Part shown: positions 1 through 3,701 of the stretch, piece by piece
How the letters are laid out: each line of letters begins with the position of its first letter
Position numbering within the stretch: position 1 is the stretch's first letter
NCBI GenBank assembly: GCA_003160755.1
Contig: QEXZ01000106.1
Span: 1-5,472, forward strand
From: Methanomicrobiales archaeon
GTDB lineage: Archaea; Halobacteriota; Syntropharchaeia; Alkanophagales; Methanospirareceae
DNA: 5,472 bases
Direction of reading: 5' to 3'
The notes under the pieces: generated by a model
Database searches by the model: none
Told to the model about the DNA's origin: nothing
Seen by the model: only the letters and a program-made list of their open reading frames with translations
Made by a program: the position numbers and the translations under genes

Positions 1-12
1 ATTTTTATTCCC

Positions 13-35
13 AAGCGTTTTTGATAAAAACTTTT
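13..35 (-). repeat. tRNA 3'-flank motif, copy 1, with a T-run that may act as terminator
   Basis: Starting three bases after the tRNA-Tyr 3' end, the minus strand reads AAAAG, a T5 run, then the 13-mer ATCAAAAACGCTT. The same AAAAG-T-rich-13-mer arrangement follows tRNA-Gly near 3634-3655. The T5 run (26-30) could serve as an oligo-T archaeal terminator. The function of the shared word is unknown. Confidence 0.45.
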
Positions 36-37
36 AG

Positions 38-160
38 TCCCGCCTCCCGGATTTGAACCGGGGACATCGCGGTGTCCGCGCACGCGGTTATGTGACCTTT
101 GGGAGGTGGTCAAAAATTCACCCTACAGCCGCGCACTCTGCCAAACTGAGTTAAGGCGGG
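38..160 (-). tRNA. tRNA-Tyr (anticodon GUA), intron-containing
   Basis: Read on the minus strand, the gene folds into a full cloverleaf once 49 nt are removed. The acceptor stem is CCCGCCT/AGGCGGG with discriminator A and no encoded CCA. The D stem is ACTC/GAGT, the anticodon stem CGCGG/CCGCG, the anticodon loop CTGTAGA, the variable loop ATGTC, and the T arm CCCGG-TTCAAAT-CCGGG. The spliced length is 74 nt. The C1:G72 pair, A73, GUA anticodon and ATGTC variable loop are hallmarks of archaeal tRNA-Tyr. The intron lies between G37 and A38, the canonical archaeal site. The gene sits 129 bases downstream of the same-strand DUF357 gene and may have its own promoter. Confidence 0.95.
74..122 (-). 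other. tRNA-Tyr intron (49 nt, between positions 37 and 38)
   Basis: These ends restore a seven-base anticodon loop and a five-base variable loop. A bulge-helix-bulge is plausible: CTGT (positions 32-35) can pair with GCGG at 79-76 using two G-U pairs. This leaves three-base bulges AG^G and AC^A cut after their second base. The inner helix is weak. The intron also contains an inverted pair TGACC/GGTCA (112-108 and 97-93). It holds a second CCGCG (87-83) identical to the 3' half of the anticodon stem, which could compete with it in folding. The boundaries rest on tRNA geometry more than on the quality of the splice motif. Confidence 0.8.
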
Positions 161-190
161 ATTTTATTTTCTCTATTAAAAATTACCATA

Positions 191-198
191 TTAATAAA
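191..198 (-). promoter_or_regulatory. Possible TATA box for tRNA-Tyr
   Basis: TTTATTAA on the minus strand lies 31-38 bases before the mature tRNA 5' end, about where an archaeal TATA box would give a short leader. The surrounding spacer is uniformly AT-rich, so the assignment is weak. Read-through from the DUF357 gene is an alternative. Confidence 0.3.
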
Positions 199-289
199 CT
201 ATGGCAATATAAAAATAATTTTTGAAGATGAAGAAGTTAATCGAAAAAAATTCAAAATCCTGCTACTGCTCGTTTCGCATCCGAGATTT

Positions 290-520
290 TTACACCCTTC
301 TTTTCCTCTTTATCCCGTCTAACAGCCCATGAGCGTAATTTATACAACCAAAGGCGGTGAAGTAATCCCCTTTTTCAAGATAATACTTCGTGTCCTCGTA
401 ATATCCCTTTGCAAGCTCTATCACCTCTTCCTCATTGCTACCCCGCGATAGCGAGTCCAGCTCGGTCACGCTCTCCTCAAAAAGCGTTATATCCTTCTTT
501 ATCCTTTCTGTTTCCCCCAT
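290..520 (-). CDS. DUF357 family protein (small archaeal helical protein)
   Basis: A 76-residue soluble protein, predicted to be almost entirely helical and rich in Glu and Lys. The C-terminal half, with a YYEDTKYYLEKGDY stretch (about 40-53) followed by TAFGCINYAHGLLD (about 55-68), matches my recollection of DUF357, a small archaeal family of unknown function. The N-terminal part (about 3-30) is a charged helix, and the protein ends in a basic KRKRR tail. The length is normal for the family. The ATG at 520 is the only sensible start. It has no Shine-Dalgarno sequence, which suits a short-leader transcript from the TATA box at 554-561. It is divergent from arfC and upstream of tRNA-Tyr on the same strand. 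No biochemical role can be given. Confidence 0.85.
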   Translation of the reverse strand: MGETERIKKDITLFEESVTELDSLSRGSNEEEVIELAKGYYEDTKYYLEKGDYFTAFGCINYAHGLLDGIKRKRRV

Positions 521-553
521 TTGCGTGCTGTGTTATGATAGGATATGATGTGG

Positions 554-561
554 TTTTATAA
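554..561 (-). promoter_or_regulatory. TATA box for the DUF357 gene
   Basis: TTATAAAA on the minus strand, 34-41 bases upstream of the ATG at 520, is a near-consensus archaeal TATA box. It would place the transcription start about 10 bases before the start codon, in line with the missing Shine-Dalgarno sequence. Confidence 0.55.
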
Positions 562-606
562 GTTAAGGAACCCTAAAGCTATTGCATCTATGGATATTCC
601 AAAAAG

Positions 607-719
607 TAACCACAAGATTACGCAGATTTTCACGAGAAAAAGCAAAAATCAAGAAGTCTAAATCGTTTTCTCTCTCTGATCTCTGGTCTTGTGTTAATCT
701 TGTGAAATCTCGTGGTTTT
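607..719. repeat. Palindromic intergenic element A (113 bp, imperfect terminal inverted repeats)
   Basis: The left arm (607-639) and the reverse complement of the right arm (687-719) share AACCAC, AGATT and CAC-AGA blocks over about 32 bases. The right arm differs from that of element B (1954-1986) at only one of 33 bases. The centre is AT-rich and not conserved between elements. It lies between the divergent DUF357 and arfC genes. It can be read through in frame ahead of arfC, but this yields a basic low-complexity peptide and should not be counted as protein. No open reading frame or transposase is inside it; it resembles a small non-autonomous repeat. Confidence 0.7.
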
Positions 720-740
720 GCAATTTATTATCGAAATGAC

Positions 741-766
741 TATAAAGTCTTATCAAGGCGGGGGAA
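741..766 (+). promoter_or_regulatory. Possible TATA box and G-rich leader of arfC
   Basis: TATAAAG (741-747) lies 27-33 bases before the ATG at 774, where it could drive a nearly leaderless transcript. A G-rich stretch (AAGGCGGGGG, 755-764) lies about 9 bases before the ATG and is a poor match to an archaeal ribosome binding site. Both support the start at 774 over the upstream ATG at 582. Confidence 0.35.
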
Positions 767-773
767 AAAAACA

Positions 774-1457
774 ATGGACAGACCCTTTGTATTTATAAAC
801 GCCGCAATGAGCGCGGATGGAAAAATATCAACGATAGAAAGGAGACAGACGACAATAAGCGGCAGGGAAGATTTTGAGCGGGTTGATTCACTGAAGGCGG
901 GAAGCGATGCAATCATGATTGGTATAGGCACTGTTTCCGCGGATAACCCTTCTTTAACTGTGAAATCCGAAAAGAGGAGGGAAGAAAGGCGAAAGTCGGG
1001 GAAAGATGAGAATCCGCTGCGAATAGTGGTGGACAGTAAGGCAAAAATACCGGTTGATGCAGAGATATTAAACAAAGGCGAAGGAAAACGACTAATTGCG
1101 GTTTCTGAACGGGCAATTGTGGAAGATATGGAAGGATTAGGAGAGAAAGCGGAGGTTCTAATTTGTGGTAAGGAGGAAGTGGATTTAAAGGAACTTCTTT
1201 TTTTGCTGGGGCTGCGAGGCGTGAGTAGATTGATGGTAGAGGGCGGTGCAACGCTTAACTGGTCTTTTATTTCGCAGGGGCTCGTTGATGAGATATATAC
1301 GTATGTGGGCAACCTGATAATCGGCGGTGGAAACGCACCTACACTTGTGGATGGTGAAGGCTTTGCCGTAGAAGGAAAAACGATAAAGCTGGAGCTTCTA
1401 AGTGCGGAGCCAATGGACGAAGGTGTTTTGTTAAGGTGGCGTGTTCGTAATGCATAA
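774..1457 (+). CDS. arfC: 2,5-diamino-6-(ribosylamino)-4(3H)-pyrimidinone 5'-phosphate reductase
   Basis: A 227-residue reductase of the RibD C-terminal (dihydrofolate-reductase-like) superfamily, close in size to archaeal Rib7/ArfC enzymes. These reduce the ribosyl group of the GTP-derived pyrimidine to ribityl with NAD(P)H, on the cytosolic route to riboflavin and the F420 precursor. Visible motifs are the N-terminal strand FINAAMSADGKI (7-18) with the TTISG segment (26-30), GIGTVSADNPSLTV (50-63, nucleotide binding), PLRIVVDS (81-88), VEGGATLNW (155-163), and GGGNAPTLVDGEG (184-196). There is no deaminase domain, so it is the stand-alone archaeal type. The start is set at 774 because homology begins with MDRPFVFINA. 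The 64 codons upstream in frame run through a repeat element. EMC6-like and ruvC neighbours give no pathway context. Confidence 0.93.
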   Translation: MDRPFVFINAAMSADGKISTIERRQTTISGREDFERVDSLKAGSDAIMIGIGTVSADNPSLTVKSEKRREERRKSGKDENPLRIVVDSKAKIPVDAEILNKGEGKRLIAVSERAIVEDMEGLGEKAEVLICGKEEVDLKELLFLLGLRGVSRLMVEGGATLNWSFISQGLVDEIYTYVGNLIIGGGNAPTLVDGEGFAVEGKTIKLELLSAEPMDEGVLLRWRVRNA

Positions 1458-1513
1458 AGCGTTTTCGTGCTCATCAACCTGAAACTCGAGAATCGAAAAC
1501 GGAAAACAGAAAT

Positions 1514-1524
1514 AATAAATATAA
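1514..1524 (+). promoter_or_regulatory. Possible TATA box for the EMC6-like gene
   Basis: ATAAATATAAC lies 27-37 bases upstream of the ATG at 1551, which would give a leaderless or very short-leader mRNA. No Shine-Dalgarno sequence precedes the ATG. The 93-base spacer after arfC holds nothing else I can name. Confidence 0.4.
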
Positions 1525-1550
1525 CTAACTTAAATTGATAGTGCGAGTCA

Positions 1551-1865
1551 ATGGAGAACGATAAAAGAGCGCGGGATATGAAGAAAGAGGAGAAAGAGAA
1601 GGCGGAATACAAGGAAGGGTTGATAAAGACGCTAACGCCTCTCCTGTTTGGCGTTCTCGCGGGCGTTATATCATTCTACGTGATAAAAAATCCTGCGTCA
1701 GAAGATGGTCTGCTTATCGCGATTCTGATGGTCATGGTGCAGAAATTTGTCTATCCGTTCTTACATACAAGGTTAGAAGGGGTAAAGGATTGGATTTATG
1801 TCTCGTTTATAACCCTTTTCTGCTGGTTTATCTCGTTCTCACTGTTGCTGAACATCCACATTTAA
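1551..1865 (+). CDS. EMC6-like small membrane protein (three predicted TM helices)
   Basis: A 104-residue membrane protein. A highly charged cytosolic-looking N-terminus (1-22, Lys/Glu/Arg-rich) is followed by three hydrophobic segments at about 28-45, 53-70 and 81-102. The layout and the words GVLAGVISFYVI (34-45), VQKFVYPFL (63-71), KDWIYVSFITLFCWFISFSLLLN (79-101) recall archaeal proteins annotated as EMC6-like, relatives of a subunit of the eukaryotic ER membrane protein complex. A role in inserting or handling membrane proteins would be inferred from that distant similarity only. It starts 93 bases after arfC and converges with ruvC. The family call is from memory; three-helix membrane topology is the firm part. 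Confidence 0.72.
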   Translation: MENDKRARDMKKEEKEKAEYKEGLIKTLTPLLFGVLAGVISFYVIKNPASEDGLLIAILMVMVQKFVYPFLHTRLEGVKDWIYVSFITLFCWFISFSLLLNIHI

Positions 1866-1878
1866 AAAGCTCCTTTTA

Positions 1879-1987
1879 TAACCACAGATTAGTCACAGAT
1901 TTCCACAAGAAAACAAGTAGGTAAAGAATTAAGGATTGGATATTGGCTAATCTTCTTGTGTTAATCTTGTGAACTCTCGTGGTTTTT
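1879..1987. repeat. Palindromic intergenic element B (109 bp, imperfect terminal inverted repeats)
   Basis: The left arm (1879-1913) and right arm (1954-1987) are imperfect inverted repeats of the same sequence family as element A. The right arms of A and B match at 32 of 33 bases, while their centres differ. It fills the space between the convergent EMC6-like gene and ruvC, and its right arm reaches 27 bases into ruvC, encoding that gene's last eight residues and its TAA stop. As a transcribed inverted repeat it could also form a hairpin at the 3' end of both genes. Confidence 0.72.
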
Positions 1988-2461
1988 ACAAGTACTTTCT
2001 AGGATAATATGCGTGGCTGCGATAGCAAGGGCATCGGTAACATCGTCAGGTTTTGGTGTCTCCGCCAGGCGAAGCAGCCCCGTTATTTTACTCGCTACTT
2101 CGCTCTTTGTCGCTCTGCCGTATCCTGTTATAACGTTTTTCACCTCAGAGGTATTGTATTCGTATGTAGGAAGTCTCGAGACAGAAGCAGCTAAGAGACA
2201 TACCCCTCGTGCTTGACCAACGCTTAACGCCGTTTTCACGTTAATATTGAAAAATAGCTTCTCGATCGCCATCACATCAGGCGTCATGTCTTTTATCACC
2301 GCGAGTAAGTCTTCATATACCTTTCTTAATCTATCCTCGTTTAGCTGCTCGGGTGTTGTCTTTATATAACCAAAATCAATTGGTTTTAATGTTCTGTGAT
2401 TGAACTCAATGACACCCCACCCTGTGCGAGCAGTTCCCGGGTCTATTCCAATCACACGCAT
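1961..2461 (-). CDS. ruvC: Holliday junction resolvase RuvC
   Basis: A 166-residue RuvC endonuclease, which cuts four-way DNA junctions as a dimer during recombination and repair. The fold starts with IGIDPGTARTGWG (4-16). The four acidic metal ligands are present as D7, E67 (in MAIEKLFF), D140 and D143 (in PDDVTDALAIAATH). The aromatic pair after E67 and the GYGRATKSEV loop (113-122) are typical. Length matches bacterial RuvC. The normal core ends at ATH (149-151); the final KNHESSQD and the stop lie in repeat element B. No ruvA or ruvB is in the window. Archaea normally use Hjc for this job, so a bacterial-type RuvC here suggests lateral acquisition. The ATG at 2461 has no ribosome binding site and follows a TATA box about 25 bases upstream, suggesting a leaderless mRNA. 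Confidence 0.93.
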   Translation of the reverse strand: MRVIGIDPGTARTGWGVIEFNHRTLKPIDFGYIKTTPEQLNEDRLRKVYEDLLAVIKDMTPDVMAIEKLFFNINVKTALSVGQARGVCLLAASVSRLPTYEYNTSEVKNVITGYGRATKSEVASKITGLLRLAETPKPDDVTDALAIAATHIILESTCKNHESSQD

Positions 2462-2485
2462 AGTATAATTACGTATGTATCTACC

Positions 2486-2495
2486 TAATAAATAA
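2486..2495 (-). promoter_or_regulatory. TATA box for ruvC
   Basis: TTATTTATTA on the minus strand, 25-34 bases before the ruvC ATG, fits an archaeal TATA box for a leaderless transcript. It shares a 103-base AT-rich divergent spacer with the csl4 promoter. Confidence 0.45.
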
Positions 2496-2506
2496 GAAGA
2501 ACCAAA

Positions 2507-2520
2507 TTAATAATAATTTA
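2507..2520 (+). promoter_or_regulatory. Possible TATA region for csl4-rpoL-tRNA-Gly
   Basis: An AT-only stretch (TTAATAATAATTTA) about 45-58 bases upstream of csl4 would give a 5' leader of roughly 20-25 bases, which would contain the end of the purine tract. No other TATA-like site lies closer to the start on this strand. Confidence 0.4.
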
Positions 2521-2553
2521 GAAGGGAAGGGAAGAGAAAAGAAGAGAAGGGAG
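2520..2553 (+). promoter_or_regulatory. Homopurine tract upstream of csl4, with a GGGAG ribosome-binding candidate
   Basis: Thirty-four consecutive purines, built of GAAGGG and GAAGAG words, precede csl4. The last GGGAG (2549-2553) is 11 bases before the ATG and could pair with the 16S rRNA tail. The length of the tract exceeds what a ribosome binding site needs. Confidence 0.5.
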
Positions 2554-2564
2554 CGTAAAATCAA

Positions 2565-3128
2565 ATGGAAAAAGGTGAAGGAGTTGTAGTCCCTGGGGAT
2601 TTCCTGGGTACTTCAGAGGAATTTACGATGGGAAAAGGCGTATACGGTGAAGAGGGGAATTTATACGCCTCGCAGATAGGTACAATTAACATAACCGATA
2701 AGAGAGCTATAGAGGTTCTGCCCGCGGTAGAGACCCCGCCAGTGCTCAAAGAGGGGGATGTGGTTATAGGCAGAATAGAGGATTTAAGAGATAATGTTGC
2801 CCTCGTGAGTATAGCGTGCGTGGAAGGGAAGGAGAAACGGGAAATTGCTGCATCTACTCAAGCAGTTATCCGCATATCAAATGTGCGAAAAGGATTTGTA
2901 AGCGATTTGCAGCAGGAGTTCGGTTATCTTGATGTGGTAAAGGCAAAAGTATTGGACGCAAAGGCATTACGACTTAGCACAGAGGAACGGGATTTAGGCG
3001 TTCTTAAGGCGATGTGTACAAAATGCAAAGGACGCCTGAAGAGGAAAGGGGATGTACTGACATGCGAGAAATGCAAAAGGGTGGAACCGAGAAAAATATC
3101 AGAAGATTATGGTAAGGGCGTGGTTTAG
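2565..3128 (+). CDS. csl4: Exosome complex RNA-binding protein Csl4
   Basis: A 187-residue cap subunit of the archaeal exosome, the 3'-to-5' RNA-degrading and tailing complex, where it binds RNA above the Rrp41/Rrp42 ring. Three parts are visible. An N-terminal domain (1-58) has the family's VVVPGDFLG start and KGVYGEEGNLYAS turn. A central S1 RNA-binding domain spans about 63-138 (GDVVIGRIEDLRDNVALVSI at its start). A C-terminal zinc ribbon has C151, C154, C167 and C170 as CTKC and CEKC pairs. Length is typical and all four cysteines are present. It is the first gene of a likely csl4-rpoL-tRNA-Gly unit; the rpoL ribosome binding site overlaps its stop codon. The ATG at 2565 follows a purine-rich leader. 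Confidence 0.95.
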   Translation: MEKGEGVVVPGDFLGTSEEFTMGKGVYGEEGNLYASQIGTINITDKRAIEVLPAVETPPVLKEGDVVIGRIEDLRDNVALVSIACVEGKEKREIAASTQAVIRISNVRKGFVSDLQQEFGYLDVVKAKVLDAKALRLSTEERDLGVLKAMCTKCKGRLKRKGDVLTCEKCKRVEPRKISEDYGKGVV

Positions 3129-3133
3129 GTGAT
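3127..3133 (+). promoter_or_regulatory. Shine-Dalgarno sequence of rpoL, overlapping the csl4 stop
   Basis: AGGTGAT matches the complement of the archaeal 16S rRNA tail and ends eight bases before the rpoL ATG at 3142. It overlaps the csl4 TAG (3126-3128), which argues for a single mRNA and coupled translation. It also selects 3142 as the start. The ATG inside it at 3132 is out of frame. Confidence 0.75.
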
Positions 3134-3141
3134 GTTAGAGG

Positions 3142-3438
3142 ATGGATAAAGAGAAGGGAAATAAGCGCTTACAGATACTTGAGAAGAGTGAAAAAGTGGT
3201 AAAGATAGAAATAGAAGGTGAAGACCACACGCTTTTAGCTCCGCTATCATCAAAACTGTTGGAGAATGAAAAGGTTGACATCGCAACCTATAGCATCAAG
3301 CATACGCTGATGAGCAATCCTGTTTTGTACGTGAAGATGCGGGAGGGGGACCCGATAGAGGCGGTGAGGTCCGCTGCTGCTTCACTTGCATCAGAATTTG
3401 AGGACTTCACGTCGAAATATAAAGCGGCAATAGTCTAG
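3142..3438 (+). CDS. rpoL: DNA-directed RNA polymerase subunit L (Rpo11)
   Basis: A 98-residue subunit related to eukaryotic Rpb11 and the bacterial alpha N-terminal domain. With Rpo3 it forms the platform on which archaeal RNA polymerase assembles. The conserved segment GEDHTLLAPLSSKLLEN (26-42) and the following strand YSIKHTLMSNPVLYVKM (50-66) identify the family, and a long amphipathic helix (about 70-94) forms the usual dimer contact. Length is typical. It starts 13 bases after csl4 with a strong ribosome binding site. Unusually, its last four codons (Ala-Ala-Ile-Val) and the TAG stop are also the first 15 bases of tRNA-Gly, so the mature tRNA and an intact rpoL mRNA cannot come from the same transcript. 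Confidence 0.94.
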   Translation: MDKEKGNKRLQILEKSEKVVKIEIEGEDHTLLAPLSSKLLENEKVDIATYSIKHTLMSNPVLYVKMREGDPIEAVRSAAASLASEFEDFTSKYKAAIV

Positions 3439-3459
3439 CGGTAGGACACGGGCTTCCCA

Positions 3460-3584
3460 ACATGAGCGGGGTGTCAGGTGTTCAGGTGTTAGTTGTCAGG
3501 TGTGAGGTGTCAGGTGTGAGGTGTGAGTAGCCCATGAGTTACACATTTCAACCCTCAAACCTAACACCTCCAAGGATGGGAAAT
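3460..3584 (+). other. tRNA-Gly intron (125 nt) with canonical bulge-helix-bulge
   Basis: The intron lies between A37 (3459) and A38 (3585). Its ends form a textbook archaeal splice motif. The central four-base helix is TTCC (3454-3457) with GGAA (3579-3582). Three-base bulges CA^A and AT^A are each cut after the second base, and an inner helix CAT/ATG (3461-3463 with 3576-3578) follows. The body is GT-rich and repetitive, with a nine-base inverted pair AGGTGTTAG (3484-3492) and CTAACACCT (3561-3569) that can fold it into a long stem-loop. I see no open reading frame for a homing endonuclease. Confidence 0.88.
3473..3522 (+). repeat. Short tandem repeats inside the tRNA-Gly intron
   Basis: The core word TCAGGTGT occurs four times (from 3474, 3482, 3496 and 3510). 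The 14-mer GTCAGGTGTGAGGT is repeated perfectly back to back at 3495-3508 and 3509-3522, and degenerate copies flank it. The pattern looks like local slippage or insertion of a GT-rich intergenic repeat into the intron. Spacing is too short and irregular for a CRISPR array. Confidence 0.75.
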
Positions 3585-3621
3585 AGCCTGTAACCCGGGT
3601 TCGAGCCCCGGTTGCCGCATC

Positions 3622-3641
3622 AAACTTTTAAAAAAAAGTTT
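3622..3641 (+). terminator. AT-rich inverted repeat after tRNA-Gly, possible terminator or prf1 promoter element
   Basis: AAACTTTT and AAAAGTTT form a perfect eight-base inverted repeat around AAAA, starting three bases after the tRNA. It could mark the 3' end of the csl4-rpoL-tRNA transcript. Its TTTTAAAAA core is also TATA-like and could drive prf1; a related AAACTTT-TTAAAAA string recurs 40 bases on at 3662-3676. Confidence 0.4.
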
Positions 3642-3642
3642 A

Positions 3643-3655
3643 ATCAAAAACGCTT
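3643..3655 (+). repeat. tRNA 3'-flank motif, copy 2
   Basis: ATCAAAAACGCTT is identical to the 13-mer that follows tRNA-Tyr (minus strand, 25-13), and here too it is preceded by AAAAG and a short T run. The orientation relative to the tRNA is the same in both cases. Function unknown. Confidence 0.55.
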
Positions 3656-3701
3656 CGCATAAAACTTTCTTAAAAAGGAAGTGTTATCAAAGAAAAAAGT
3701 T

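Larger units (their letters stand above)
3424..3619 (+). tRNA. tRNA-Gly (anticodon CCC), intron-containing
   Basis: Removal of a 125-nt intron gives a complete 71-nt cloverleaf. The acceptor stem is GCGGCAA/TTGCCGC with discriminator A and no encoded CCA. The D stem is GTCT/GGAC with loop AGCGGTA, the anticodon stem CGGGC/GCCTG, the loop TTCCCAA, the variable loop TAAC, and the T arm CCGGG-TTCGAGC-CCCGG. It begins inside rpoL, sharing 15 bases, and no TATA box sits at a suitable distance, so it is probably transcribed with csl4-rpoL and released by RNase P, the splicing endonuclease and a 3' nuclease. The AT-rich inverted repeat at 3622-3641 starts three bases after its 3' end. Confidence 0.95.

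Noticed and set aside
38..160. tRNA-Tyr model with a 34-nt intron (89-122) and a 20-base variable region
   Set aside because: It would need a long variable arm, which archaeal tRNA-Tyr lacks. The 49-nt intron restores the standard ATGTC variable loop and a better splice motif.
582..773. 64-codon N-terminal extension of the arfC reading frame
   Set aside because: It is translated from repeat element A and AT-rich spacer, has no family similarity, and the conserved reductase begins exactly at the ATG at 774.
740..1612. Long open frame (290 codons) on the minus strand opposite arfC
   Set aside because: Ser/Leu/Pro/Ile-rich low-complexity translation with no motifs; it is the antisense shadow of arfC and the start of the next gene.
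2009..2216. Two short plus-strand frames opposite ruvC
   Set aside because: Both lie wholly within ruvC, which has all its catalytic residues on the other strand.
3473..3522. CRISPR-like repeat array
   Set aside because: Units are 8-14 bases with no regular unique spacers, and the region is explained as the body of a tRNA intron.
3681..3701. GTG at 3681 as the prf1 start
   Set aside because: The purine motif is directly against the GTG, too close to act as a ribosome binding site. The ATG at 3702 gives an N-terminus closer to that of relatives. It is not fully excluded.
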